Assembly (NCBI RefSeq): GCF_001427665.1 | Contig: NZ_LMHC01000012.1 | Coordinates: 311,223-375,222 of the forward strand | Length of the DNA: 64,000 nt | Direction: 5' to 3' | From: Caulobacter sp. Root655 | GTDB lineage: Bacteria > Pseudomonadota > Alphaproteobacteria > Caulobacterales > Caulobacteraceae | Shown: piece after piece, positions 17,085 through 25,745 of the stretch | Position numbering within the stretch: position 1 is the stretch's first letter | Layout: every line of letters starts with the position of its first letter | Notes under the pieces: model-generated | The model's input: only the letters and a program-made list of their open reading frames with translations | The model's database searches: none | What the model was told of the DNA's origin: nothing | Program-made: the position numbers and the translations under genes

Positions 17085-19853
17085 TCAGAAGCTATAGGCC
17101 GCCGATATGAAGGCGTTGCGACCGGACGAGACCAGTTGCGGGATCGTGCCGCTGTCGCGCCCCACCGTCCGATAGTAGCCGTAGTCGTTGAGCAGGTTCG
17201 AGGCCGAAAGGGTCAGCTTCAGCCCGCTCGGGAACTGGTAGGCGACACTGGCGTCCAGGGTGCGGGTGGAGCGTTGCCATTCGTTGAGATCGACGCCGCC
17301 ATAGTCGCCGAACCGGTAGCTGACCAGGGTCGGCCCGCCATAGCGATAGGACAGGGTCGCGGTCATCCCATCGCGGTCGTAGAACAGCGAGGCGTTATAG
17401 AGCAGGTCGGGCGAGCCCTGCATCGGCATGCCGCTGTCGGTGTCGGGGTCCTTCAGGTCGACCTTCGAGCGCTGCAGGGTCAGGTTGCCGCTGACGCCCA
17501 GGCCGCCCAGCCGGCCCGGCAGTTCGGCGAACTGGCGCCGCACGGACATCTCCAGACCGTAGACCCGCGCCGCGCCGCCGTTTTCGGGGCGGCTGATCGA
17601 GGAAACGCCCGTCTGGGCCACGGTCTGGGCGCGGTAGGTGTTGCCGCGATCATAGAGGTAGTCGGACATGTCCTTCAGGAACAGGCCGACCATGAACTGG
17701 GTCCCTTCCGGCGCGGCGTGCTCGTAGGAGACGTCGTAGTTGACGGCCGAGATCGCCTTCAGGTTCGGGTTGCCCTCGGTGATGTCGATCGAGCCGTCGG
17801 CATTGAGCGTCGTGCGCCGACCACCGGCCAGCTGGAAGAAGGCCGGTCGCACATAGCTGCGCCAGATCGAGGCCCGCACCACCGTCTCGGCGTCGGGACG
17901 GTAGTTGGCGTGCACGCTAGGCAGCACGAAATCGTACTTGGTCTGGTTGGAGGCGAAGGCCGAGGCGCCGGCGCTGTCGTCCGAATTGGTGACTTGGTTC
18001 CAGAAGGTGTCGTGGATGTCGGTGTGCTCGTAGCGCAGGCCCGGCTGCACCTCGACGCCGCCGAGCTTGAGATTGGCCAGCACGTAGACGGACGAGACCT
18101 TTTCCGTGCCCGACAGGGTGTTCTTGTTGAAGTCGTCGGCCGACAGGACCTGGGACTTGGCCAGGCCGGCCATCAGGTCGGTCAGGGCCGCGCCGTCGCC
18201 GATCGGCAGGGCGTAGGGGTAGACGCCCTTGATCGTCTCGCTCAGCGTCCTGTCGATCAGCGGACTGTCGGCCAGGGTCGAACCCGCCGGATAGGGGGCG
18301 AGGTCGCTGTAGTCGCGGGATGTCGCCTCGCGGCGGCTTTCGACATATTTCGCGCCGAACGCCACGTCGCTCAGCACGTCGCGATCGAAGTCGTAGTGGA
18401 AGTCGACCTTGCCGCCGGTCTTGCGCTGCTCGCTGCGGGAGCTGGTGAACTCGCCGCTGTCCTCGCCGACCAGGAACAGGCGGCTGTCGTTCAGTCGCGC
18501 CAGCTGGGCGGGCGTCAGCTGCGGTATGGGATAGCGGTCGCGATAGGTTACCGTGAACGGGCCGTTGAGGTCGTTGTCGGCGCTGGCCAGGTAGCTGATC
18601 TCGGCGTGGTCGGGGGCCGAGTTCTCACCCCAGCTGTAGAAGGCGTTGTAGTCCGCCGTCAGCCGGCCGAACCGCGACTGGCCGCCCAGCTGGAAGGAAT
18701 CCAGTTCCGAAACTTCCGGCGAGGTCTCGAACCAGTAGTGGTACTCGCCGTCGTCCTCGGCGTTCTGGTACAGGCCGTCGGGCCGCGGGACCCCGGCCGA
18801 ATAGCCGTCGGCCTGGATGCTCTTCTGATAGACCTCCTGGTCGATGTTCGAGCGAGCGAAGCTGCCGCGAGCGTAGAGCGTGGTCTGCTCGCCTTCCCAG
18901 TCCAGCGAGGCGATGGCTCCGTAGCGCGTCTGCTGGCCACGGGTGAACTGGGCGTTGACGCTGGTCAGCAGCAGGTTGTCGCTCTTGTCCATGCCGGCCG
19001 GGTTGCTGCCCTGTTCGCCGTCGGAGATGGCGTGCTCCCACTGGCCGGCCTGGTAGTCCTGCATCGTCGAGGCGAAGTCGCGCCGGCCGTAATAGGCGGT
19101 GGCGTAGATCCCGAACCGGTCCCCGGCCCCGAACCGTCGGGCCAGTTCCGCCTGGGCCAGGCCCGAGCCGCCCTTGAGGCCGTAGCGCAGCGGCAACTGC
19201 GCCAGGCCGGCTTGGACGTAGATCCGCGTCATCGGTTCCTGGAAGTCCAGGCCAGTGGGGGTGCGGAAGTCGATCGTGCCGCCGATGGCGTCGCCGTCCA
19301 TGTCGGCGGTCGAGGTCTTGGACACCACGATCCGGTCCAGGCCGACCGGCGGCAGCAGGCTCAGCTCGATCTGCCGGCTGTAGGGCATGCCCTGGGCGGC
19401 GTTGACGCCGTTGAGCAGGTTGACGTTGTAGGCGCCGTTCAGGCCGCGCAGGCTGACGAACGACCCTTCGCCGCGCCCGGCCGCGTCGACGCCGTGGTGG
19501 TTGCCCTGCGAGGGCGAGCCCATGTTGTCGGTGGGAGAGACCGAAACGCCGGGCAGGCGCGCCAGGGCGTCGACCACGTTCTGGTCGGGATTGCGCCGGA
19601 TCTGGTCGGCCGACAGCACGTTGGTCGCGCCGATCGCCTGGACCTGCTGGTCGGCGGCGGCCTTCCGCTTGCCGTTGACGACCAGCGCCGAGACATCGCC
19701 GCCGCCGTCGTCCAGGTCTCCGGCGTGTGCGACGGAGCCCAGGGTCGCCAGGACCAGGACGCCGACGGCGCTTCCGGCCAACCAGAGGCCGCGCCCACGC
19801 GGCCGACGATCGGCTCTTGGGTCACCGAGACCGCTGGACGTCGATCGAGTCAT
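17085..19853 (-). CDS. TonB-dependent receptor linked to phospholipase C
   Basis: Outer-membrane active transporter of 922 residues. A basic n-region (RADRRPRGRGLW) precedes the signal segment ending SVAHA near residue 45. The plug carries VVDALARLPGVSVSPTD, FVSLRGLNGAYNVNLLNGV and IVVSKTSTADMDGDAIGGTIDFRTP, all typical TonB-receptor plug blocks. The barrel ends in FISAAYSF with a terminal Phe. The start is the ATG at 19853; the frame remains open 41 codons upstream but that part covers the operator-like palindrome. The receptor is divergent from the DeoR-type gene and followed by phospholipase C. It may import a product of lipid breakdown, or a sugar or glycerophosphodiester, under DeoR control. 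That link is inferred from position. Confidence 0.93.
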   Translation of the reverse strand: MTRSTSSGLGDPRADRRPRGRGLWLAGSAVGVLVLATLGSVAHAGDLDDGGGDVSALVVNGKRKAAADQQVQAIGATNVLSADQIRRNPDQNVVDALARLPGVSVSPTDNMGSPSQGNHHGVDAAGRGEGSFVSLRGLNGAYNVNLLNGVNAAQGMPYSRQIELSLLPPVGLDRIVVSKTSTADMDGDAIGGTIDFRTPTGLDFQEPMTRIYVQAGLAQLPLRYGLKGGSGLAQAELARRFGAGDRFGIYATAYYGRRDFASTMQDYQAGQWEHAISDGEQGSNPAGMDKSDNLLLTSVNAQFTRGQQTRYGAIASLDWEGEQTTLYARGSFARSNIDQEVYQKSIQADGYSAGVPRPDGLYQNAEDDGEYHYWFETSPEVSELDSFQLGGQSRFGRLTADYNAFYSWGENSAPDHAEISYLASADNDLNGPFTVTYRDRYPIPQLTPAQLARLNDSRLFLVGEDSGEFTSSRSEQRKTGGKVDFHYDFDRDVLSDVAFGAKYVESRREATSRDYSDLAPYPAGSTLADSPLIDRTLSETIKGVYPYALPIGDGAALTDLMAGLAKSQVLSADDFNKNTLSGTEKVSSVYVLANLKLGGVEVQPGLRYEHTDIHDTFWNQVTNSDDSAGASAFASNQTKYDFVLPSVHANYRPDAETVVRASIWRSYVRPAFFQLAGGRRTTLNADGSIDITEGNPNLKAISAVNYDVSYEHAAPEGTQFMVGLFLKDMSDYLYDRGNTYRAQTVAQTGVSSISRPENGGAARVYGLEMSVRRQFAELPGRLGGLGVSGNLTLQRSKVDLKDPDTDSGMPMQGSPDLLYNASLFYDRDGMTATLSYRYGGPTLVSYRFGDYGGVDLNEWQRSTRTLDASVAYQFPSGLKLTLSASNLLNDYGYYRTVGRDSGTIPQLVSSGRNAFISAAYSF

Positions 19854-19913
19854 GTTTTCACCGGCTTCAGGCGCGTCCCCCCAACGGGTCCGTCTGTCGG
19901 GGCTGTCCTTAGG

Positions 19914-19931
19914 GAACTGACGCGTCAGTTC
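19914..19931. promoter_or_regulatory. 18-base perfect palindrome upstream of the receptor
   Basis: GAACTGACG followed directly by its complement forms a perfect 18-base palindrome 61 bases before the receptor start. A palindrome this long is very unlikely by chance in a 224-base gap. It is the strongest operator candidate for the receptor-phospholipase unit, possibly bound by the divergent DeoR-family protein or by an unseen regulator. Confidence 0.65.
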
Positions 19932-19983
19932 TGCGACATTTCTGACTGAAAAATGCGTATAGCGAAAATTTCCCACATTTTAG

Positions 19984-19996
19984 CCTCATAATGAGG
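19984..19996. promoter_or_regulatory. Perfect palindrome CCTCATAATGAGG
   Basis: This 13-base palindrome lies midway between the divergent receptor and DeoR-type genes, 82 bases before the latter. GCGAAA repeats flank it (around 19962 and 20008). It is a candidate autoregulatory site. Confidence 0.5.
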
Positions 19997-20077
19997 GGTA
20001 TTTCCGGCGAAATCGCATTCTTCTTGACGTGCCGGTTGTAATTCCCTCATTTCCCCGTCAATCCTCAGGGGGCGATC

Positions 20078-20833
20078 ATGACCAAGCGGCAGGTTCGGCA
20101 ACAGGCGATCATCGCCCGCATCCAGACGGCCGGGACCTATGCGGTGCGCGAACTGGCCCACGAGCTGCGGGTTTCCGAAGAGACCATCCGCCGCGAGCTC
20201 AAGGTGCTGGAGGCCAACGGCGCGATCTCCAAAGTCCACGGCGCGGCCAGCTTGCCGCTCGATGTGGTGGAGGGGCCCTTCGAATTGCGGCTACGGGAGA
20301 ACGCCGAGGCCAAGCAGCGCATCGCCCGGGCCGTCGCCGACCTGGTCCCGGACGGCGGCATCGTCCACATCGACAGCGGCACCACGAGCTATTACGTCGC
20401 CAAGGCCTTGCGCCAGCACAGGTCCCTGACCGTGATCACCAATTCCGTGGCGGTGACCACCGAGCTCGGCGGCCGCAACGACAACAAGGTCTTCCTGTCT
20501 GGCGGCGAGCTCGACTACCAGTACAAGGCCTTCTTCGACCATCGCAGCTGCGACTACCTGGCCGAGTTCACGCCCAGCCTGGCGGTGCTGTCGGTGGGGG
20601 CGATCAGCCGCGACCAGGGGCTGATGGACTTCCATTCGGGCGAGGCCGCCGTCAACCGGATCGTCTATGGCAAGGCGCGCACGGTGATCCTGGCGGCCGA
20701 CGCCACCAAGTTCGATCGCTACGGACTGATCCGCACGGCGCAACTGACCGATGTCGACGTGCTGGTGACGGATCTTTCCCTGTCGCCGGACTACGTGGAC
20801 GCCTTCGCCCACGCGCGGATCGTGATCGCCTGA
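20078..20833 (+). CDS. DeoR-family transcriptional regulator, GlpR-like
   Basis: A 251-residue DNA-binding repressor, cytoplasmic. The N-terminal helix-turn-helix is clear (TYAVRELAHELRVSEETIRRELKVLE, about 23-48, then the KVHGAA wing). The C-terminal sensor domain has the DeoR landmarks: DSGTTSYYVAKAL, LTVITNSVAVTTEL, FLSGGELDY, GAISRDQGLMDF and ILAADATKFDR. DeoR proteins of this form usually sense a phosphorylated sugar or glycerol 3-phosphate. The ATG is preceded by AGGGGG at optimal distance. Divergence from the receptor-phospholipase genes suggests it controls them. A GlpR-type effector would fit phospholipid breakdown, but this is inference. Confidence 0.9.
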   Translation: MTKRQVRQQAIIARIQTAGTYAVRELAHELRVSEETIRRELKVLEANGAISKVHGAASLPLDVVEGPFELRLRENAEAKQRIARAVADLVPDGGIVHIDSGTTSYYVAKALRQHRSLTVITNSVAVTTELGGRNDNKVFLSGGELDYQYKAFFDHRSCDYLAEFTPSLAVLSVGAISRDQGLMDFHSGEAAVNRIVYGKARTVILAADATKFDRYGLIRTAQLTDVDVLVTDLSLSPDYVDAFAHARIVIA

Positions 20834-21079
20834 CTGAATTTGGAGGTCATGCCCGCCACCAGGCCGACCCGTGCCCCTGTCGACGCGGTCGTCCTATCCG
20901 AACCATGGGTTCTTGATGCACCAGAGTGATGAGAGCTCCTTTGGAAGCGACCTCCATATCGTAGAGGTTGAATATTGGCTTGGATCAAAGGCGAGACAGT
21001 GCTCAAGCACGTCATGCAGAACACCAGATTCTGCTGGCCCATTGCGAACCTGACAACGCCTGTCACGCCATACTGGCGT
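20834..21079. other. Gene-free stretch between convergent genes
   Basis: This 246-base gap between converging genes has lower GC than its surroundings between about 20,900 and 21,060. A short open frame exists on each strand, but neither has a ribosome site or recognisable protein. It may be a remnant of inserted DNA. No terminator hairpin with a T run was found. Confidence 0.35.
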
Positions 21080-22183
21080 TCAGATTAGGGCCTTGAGAAT
21101 GCTCAGCATGACTTCGATGTCGGGCATCGGAGCGACGGCGGCGATCTGGGCTGGCATGCGACCGGCGATCATCGGATCGGTCTCCGCGCCGACCGCGCCG
21201 AGCGGCCCGCGAAAGCCATGGTCGCGCCAGCCGATCTCCTGCAGCGGCCGCGACATCAGGGTGTCGATCAACGGCAGGGCGTGCGGGTCCAGGGCGATCA
21301 GCGGGTGGGCGGAATAGACCGTCGGCTTGGGATAGAGGGCCACCGGCTTGGCCGGCCCGGCGGCGCCGGCGATGCGCTTCCAGCGTTCCTTGTCGGCCAG
21401 GATCCACTCGACCAGCTGGTTCTCATAGCCGACCACCATCGGCTGGGCGCCCGGACCGCCGGCCACGTAGTCGTCGAACACCTTGCCCGAGGAACTGGAC
21501 TTGAAGCCCATGCCCCGGAACAGGTCGACCAGCTTGGGCAGGATCGCCGGCAGGGTGTCGGCGGTGGCGACATCGCCGGCCAGCAGGTTGGCGGCCAGGC
21601 CCGCGAACATGAAACCGGAATTGGACTTGTTGGGATCCGACGCGATCAGCCGCACCCGGCCGTAGAGGTCGGGCTGGCCCAGCTCGCTCCAGGATCGGCG
21701 GGCCAGAACCGCGTCGATCAGGCCCCGGGCGTCGATATGGTAGTGGGCGCCTTCCTTGGTCGCCAAGCCGGCGCGGACCAGGCCGTCGGCGATTGGGGCC
21801 CAGGAATAGATGACAATGGGCGAGTTGAAGATCACCTCGTCCTTGAGAATCTTGACCTGGCGACGGGCCAGGTCGATCAGCGGGCTGGAGCTGGGCCACA
21901 GGAACTGAGGCTTGGTGGCCAGCAGGGTCGGGTCGCGGACCTGCTCCACCGATCCGGCGCGCTCGGCCGCCAGGGCCAGGCCGTGCTGCTTCAGGGCGGC
22001 GATGGTGTGGGGGTTCTGGATGAAGCCGATCTTCTCGCCGCCGGCATAGCCCTTGACCAGGTCGACATCGCCCAGGGCCCCGCGAACCTCGGGTCGGTCA
22101 CGAAACAGCACGACCCCGCCGGTGACCGCCGCGCTGACCCCCAGGACGCCCAGCCCCGCCATCGCCCGCCTGCTCATGGCCAT
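21080..22183 (-). CDS. Solute-binding-protein-like component of the telA operon
   Basis: A 367-residue protein with a single N-terminal hydrophobic segment (about 5-28, preceded by MSRR) that anchors or exports it, followed by a type-2 periplasmic-binding fold. It is homologous to the binding domain of the neighbouring vWA lipoprotein. Blocks align: FLWPSSSPLIDLAR with AVWPASSLWIELYD, NSPIVIYSWAP with TTPVILGVRAS, and ASDPNKSNSGFMFAGLAANLLAGD with TSATQSNSGAAAYLAMLAAAFGD. No permease or ATPase is present, so a transport role is doubtful; sensing is more likely. AAGGAG lies 10 bases before the ATG at 22183, and the gene follows xpaC by 14 bases, so it is the last gene of the operon. Ligand unknown. 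Confidence 0.75.
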   Translation of the reverse strand: MAMSRRAMAGLGVLGVSAAVTGGVVLFRDRPEVRGALGDVDLVKGYAGGEKIGFIQNPHTIAALKQHGLALAAERAGSVEQVRDPTLLATKPQFLWPSSSPLIDLARRQVKILKDEVIFNSPIVIYSWAPIADGLVRAGLATKEGAHYHIDARGLIDAVLARRSWSELGQPDLYGRVRLIASDPNKSNSGFMFAGLAANLLAGDVATADTLPAILPKLVDLFRGMGFKSSSSGKVFDDYVAGGPGAQPMVVGYENQLVEWILADKERWKRIAGAAGPAKPVALYPKPTVYSAHPLIALDPHALPLIDTLMSRPLQEIGWRDHGFRGPLGAVGAETDPMIAGRMPAQIAAVAPMPDIEVMLSILKALI

Positions 22184-22197
22184 GCCTCAGGTCTCCT

Positions 22198-22812
22198 TCA
22201 CGGGGTGTTGCTCAGATCGGCCTTGAGGGCGTCCTTCAACACCTTCAGGTCCAGGTCGAGCGTCTGCAGTTCGGGTTCGGCGACGTCGTCGGCATATTTG
22301 GCGAAGGCCTGGGACAGCCCGCCCATCACCTCGCGGGTCTGGGTCATGCGGGCCGCGGAAGGGACCGCCCGGGCTTCCAGCGTGCGCCAACCGTCGGCGA
22401 CGCTGGCGGCGTTGGGCAGGTAGAAGGTCAACAGGCGGCGCACGGCCATGGCGCGGCTGGGGTCCTCGCGCACCTCGCGCATCACCTTGTCGCCGACCTC
22501 CAGCAAGTGGGCGATCTCGGTGCGCATGGGGGCGTCCTTGATCTCGCGACGGGCCTTGCGCAGACGGTCGATGGCGTTGGCGGCTTCGAGCAACAAGCCC
22601 TGGGCGGTGGCGCTGCGCGCGTCCAGGACGGCCTCGTCGGTGAGTCCGGGCCCCAGGCCGCCGCCCGGCTTCAGCACCAGCCAGACCCCGCCGAACACCG
22701 CCACGGCGACGACCAGGGCCAGCCACCACGGCAGGTTCAGGCCCAGCGCCAGGAGTGGCAGGGCCAGGCCCGCGGCCACCGCCGCCAGCAGGGTCGCGGT
22801 CCCGCGCCCCAT
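22198..22812 (-). CDS. XpaC-like membrane protein
   Basis: A 204-residue protein with two N-terminal membrane segments (about 6-25 and 28-46) and a helical cytoplasmic region (AANAIDRLRKARREIKDAPMRTEIAHLLEVGDKVMREV, then LLTFYLPNAASVADGWRTLE). The YLPNAxxV(A)DxY/W block is characteristic of the XpaC family (5-bromo-4-chloroindolyl phosphate hydrolysis protein). Members of that family commonly sit next to TelA proteins in bacteria. Here it is third in a four-gene operon behind telA and the vWA lipoprotein. Its biochemical role is not known; a membrane scaffold for TelA is plausible. A GTG-like alternative start upstream is not supported. Confidence 0.8.
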   Translation of the reverse strand: MGRGTATLLAAVAAGLALPLLALGLNLPWWLALVVAVAVFGGVWLVLKPGGGLGPGLTDEAVLDARSATAQGLLLEAANAIDRLRKARREIKDAPMRTEIAHLLEVGDKVMREVREDPSRAMAVRRLLTFYLPNAASVADGWRTLEARAVPSAARMTQTREVMGGLSQAFAKYADDVAEPELQTLDLDLKVLKDALKADLSNTP

Positions 22813-22895
22813 CAGCGCGATTCCGGGAGAAGGTCAGGCCGCTCAACCAACCGCGCATCCACCCGCAAGACCACCGCGCCTCTCATCGAACCGGC

Positions 22896-24455
22896 TCAGT
22901 TATAGCCCCTGGCGGACCGGAACGCTTCCGTCAGGTTCTTGCCGCCGTCGAACACCCGCGCCCGGGTCAGTTTCGCCACCTGATCCAGCTGATCCTTGTT
23001 GGCGTCGCCGAAGGTCACGCCGAACACGGGCAGGTCGTGGCCGCCCCGCCGCCAGACGGCGTCGAAGCCTTCGGCATGATCCGACTCGCCGTCGGTCATC
23101 AGCACCACCGCCGGCAGGTAGCCCTTGTCGAGATAGGGTTGCATGGCGGCGAAGGCGGCGTTGGCGCAGGCGTACATGTCGGTGCCGCCGCCCGAACTTT
23201 CGGCCTCGATCGCGGCGAGCAGCCGGGCCTGGGAGGCGGCGCCGCCGTCGCCTTCGAAGGTCGTTCGCGGACCGTCGTCGAAGGGGATGACGATGATGCG
23301 ATCGGCCGGAGACCACTGGATCAGCGACTTCGAGGCTTCGGCGGGGGTGAGCAGGGTCCGCATGGCGGTCTTCAACTGGGCCTCGCCCTCGCCGTCCATC
23401 GAGCCGGAGAAATCCAGGCACAGGGCGGTGAGGGACGGGCGGCGCAGCACCTCCTGATAGAGGGTGAGGGCCCGGGAGATCACCGCCGGCTCGGGCAGGG
23501 CGACGGACGGCACGACCCGCGACGGATCGAAGTTCCAGTCCGGTTCGGCGCGGGCCGGCGCGGCCATGCCGGGGGCGGTGCGACGCCCATCGGCGGCGAT
23601 GCGGGCCTGGGCCTCGGCGCTCAGCAAATAGGTTTGGAGGGCGTCGAAGAAGGCCCGCGTCTTCTTATCCTGGCCGCGCTCGACATAGCCCAGCGGCGCG
23701 TCGGCATAGGCGGCGCCCTCGGCCGGGTAGACGGCGTACAGCAGCTCGCCGCCCGTCTGGCGCAGGGCGTCGTTAGTCTCCTTCAGCACCGCCTCATAGT
23801 TCCACATGGCGTCGTAGGGCTTCCCGGCCTGGGCGGTTTCCAGATAGAGGTCCTTCAGCCAGCCCGAGGAGCCGGACGAGCGCGCCACGCCTTTCAGCAG
23901 GGCCTTGACCTTGGTCCGCGCCGCCTGGTCGTCCAGCGCCGCAGGGTCCAGCCGGGAGCCGTCGCCGAAGGCCGCCGCCAGCATGGCCAGATAGGCCGCC
24001 GCGCCGGAGTTGGACTGGGTGGCCGAGGTCATCAGGAACGATAGCTTGCCGGCCTGCACCGCTTGGAGGATGTCGTCCATCCGCACCGGCTTGCCCACCC
24101 AGCCGAGGTCGCGGGCCTTGCTGGCCCGCACGCCGAGGATCACCGGCGTGGTGTCGATCGACTTCAGGTCCTTGACCCGGCGGTGGGTGTCGTAGAGCTC
24201 GATCCACAGGCTGGAGGCCGGCCAGACCGCATCCACCTCGGGCGGCGCGTCATTGGCCAGCATCAGGCCGATATCGAGCGAGCCCTTGTAGTCGATCTGG
24301 CATTTGACGTGCTGGCGTTTGCAGAACGCCTGGACGAGGGGCTCCAGCGACTTCTGCTCCGAGCCGGCGACGATGCGGAAATCGGGGGCCCGCGACCCGC
24401 AGCCGGCCAGCAACCCGGCCAGGACGGCGACCGCTAGGACGGCCAGCCGCCTCAC
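22896..24455 (-). CDS. Lipoprotein with solute-binding domain fused to a vWA domain
   Basis: A 519-residue surface or periplasmic lipoprotein of unusual design. The signal sequence ends in the lipobox LLAGC at about residue 19. Residues about 25-300 form a type-2 solute-binding fold (FRIVAGSEQKSLEPLVQAF, AVWPASSLWIELYD, TSATQSNSGAAAYL). Residues about 340-519 form a von Willebrand A domain with an intact metal-ion-dependent adhesion site: DFSGSM at 348-353, Thr in GGGTDMY, and Asp in LMTDGESD. The start is a GTG at 24455 whose last bases overlap the telA stop (GTGA), giving translational coupling. The open frame extends much further upstream in antisense-like composition and was discarded. 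Ligand-dependent metal binding or partner capture is a reasonable guess. No permease accompanies it. Confidence 0.85.
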   Translation of the reverse strand: MRRLAVLAVAVLAGLLAGCGSRAPDFRIVAGSEQKSLEPLVQAFCKRQHVKCQIDYKGSLDIGLMLANDAPPEVDAVWPASSLWIELYDTHRRVKDLKSIDTTPVILGVRASKARDLGWVGKPVRMDDILQAVQAGKLSFLMTSATQSNSGAAAYLAMLAAAFGDGSRLDPAALDDQAARTKVKALLKGVARSSGSSGWLKDLYLETAQAGKPYDAMWNYEAVLKETNDALRQTGGELLYAVYPAEGAAYADAPLGYVERGQDKKTRAFFDALQTYLLSAEAQARIAADGRRTAPGMAAPARAEPDWNFDPSRVVPSVALPEPAVISRALTLYQEVLRRPSLTALCLDFSGSMDGEGEAQLKTAMRTLLTPAEASKSLIQWSPADRIIVIPFDDGPRTTFEGDGGAASQARLLAAIEAESSGGGTDMYACANAAFAAMQPYLDKGYLPAVVLMTDGESDHAEGFDAVWRRGGHDLPVFGVTFGDANKDQLDQVAKLTRARVFDGGKNLTEAFRSARGYN

Positions 24456-25537
24456 CGGGCGGGGCCTTGCGACAGAGCCTTCTTCAGGGCGTCGGTCTGG
24501 CGATCCATCTCGATCTCGACCAGTTCGCGCTTCTTGCGGCCCTCGGCCTGGACCTGCAGCACGCCGGAAATGGTGTCGATCAGGTCCTGGTTGGTCTTCT
24601 GCAAGGTCTCGATGTCGACGATGCCGCGCTGGGATTGGGTTTCGATGTCGATGGCCTGGGCCTTCATCATCTCCGAGGCTTGGCGCAGCATCTGGTTGGT
24701 GGTGTCGGTGACCGTCTTCTGCAGGGCCAGGGCCTCGCGCTGACGGGTCAGGCCCAGCAGCAGCACCATCTTCTGCTTCCAGGCCGGAACGGTGAGGTTG
24801 ATCGAAGCGGCCAGGCTCTCGATCAGGGTGGCGTCGCCGTTCTGGACGATGCGGATCTGCGGCAGCTGCTGGATGGCGATCTGCCGCGCCTGCTGCAGAT
24901 AGAGCACGCGCTTTTCCAGCCGGTCCAGCGACTGGACGGCGTCCTGATAGGCCTGGGCCGCCATGATGTCCCGGCTGCCGCCGTCGGAGCCCGCGGCCTT
25001 GGCCTTGGCTTCCAATTCGGCCAGCGGGCCCGCCTGGAACGCCTGGACGAAGCTCTTGCCGGCCGCGATATAGGCGTCGAGATCGCCGATCGAATCGCGG
25101 GTCTGGTCGTGCAGGCCATCGAGCATGGTGACGTCGCGGCGCAGGCGGTCGATCCGCTTCTCCAGCTCGACGGTGATGCGGTCGATCTGGGCCGCCACCG
25201 TCTCGAACTTGGAGGTGAAGCGGTGCAGGCGCCGCCGCAGGCCGCCGAACAGCTTGGTGACAAAGCCGGCGTTCTGCAGGTCGGCCGGGTCGAGGCCCTT
25301 GGCCTTGGCGATGATGTCGCTGAGCAATTCGCCCGTATCGCCCAGCTCGCGATTGCGGGTCTGTTCCAGGATCCGGTCGGCGAAGCCCGCCACCTGCTGC
25401 TGGGCCCGCTCGCCGAAGGCGGTGATCTGGGCGGTGTCGGCGATGTTTATGGTTGCCTGGATCGTCGCCACCTTGCCGCCGTCGGCCGGCGCGATAACCG
25501 GCGCCGTCGCCTGCGCCGTCTTGTCGATCTCGCTCAT
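24452..25537 (-). CDS. telA: TelA family protein (toxic anion resistance)
   Basis: A 361-residue, largely alpha-helical cytoplasmic protein of the TelA/YceH family, named from plasmid tellurite resistance. Family features are FADRILEQTRNRELGDTGELLSDIIAKAKGLDPADL at about 51-86, the helical core, then ASINLTVPAWKQKMVLLLGLTRQREALALQKTVTDTTNQMLRQASEMMK at about 250-298. No signal or membrane segment is seen. It is the first gene of a tight operon (GTGA overlap with the vWA gene, then xpaC and a binding protein). TelA and XpaC are often paired and tied to envelope or chemical stress, but the direct activity is not established. The ATG at 25537 follows GGAGGCGGG. Confidence 0.92.
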   Translation of the reverse strand: MSEIDKTAQATAPVIAPADGGKVATIQATINIADTAQITAFGERAQQQVAGFADRILEQTRNRELGDTGELLSDIIAKAKGLDPADLQNAGFVTKLFGGLRRRLHRFTSKFETVAAQIDRITVELEKRIDRLRRDVTMLDGLHDQTRDSIGDLDAYIAAGKSFVQAFQAGPLAELEAKAKAAGSDGGSRDIMAAQAYQDAVQSLDRLEKRVLYLQQARQIAIQQLPQIRIVQNGDATLIESLAASINLTVPAWKQKMVLLLGLTRQREALALQKTVTDTTNQMLRQASEMMKAQAIDIETQSQRGIVDIETLQKTNQDLIDTISGVLQVQAEGRKKRELVEIEMDRQTDALKKALSQGPAR

Positions 25538-25745
25538 TCCCGCCTCCTAAACCCGGTGGGGAAGTATGCGGAGCGTTGCACGCAAGACGAGTGACAGTTT
25601 TATTACAGTTCGGGACGGCGGGGTATGGGGGAGTCCGGAATGCAAACACCTCCCCTGGTGCTGGCGGTCTAACGACAAACTTGTCTCCGCCAGGCGCGGG
25701 AAACCCAAACCCGACCAACCTTTACGTCATGACGCCCCCCCCCGC

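Noticed and set aside
15954..19949. A 1331-codon open frame on the plus strand
   Set aside because: It lies antisense to the phospholipase and TonB receptor genes, which have clear motifs. Its composition (Val, Arg, Gly, Gln-rich) and lack of a ribosome site match antisense frames of high-GC genes.
19914..19996. A PHO box before the receptor and phospholipase genes
   Set aside because: No CTGTCAT direct repeats with the right spacing could be found in the divergent gap; the palindromes have a different form.
20871..21053. A 60-codon plus-strand frame in the gap after the DeoR gene
   Set aside because: No ribosome site and no similarity I can recognise; an opposite-strand frame of similar length exists in the same DNA. 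It may be a remnant of an insertion but cannot be called a gene.
22896..25718. A 940-codon minus-strand frame reaching beyond the vWA gene
   Set aside because: The first 420 codons overlap telA in another frame and have no protein-like motif. The GTG at 24455 overlapping the telA stop and the lipobox shortly after give a much better start.
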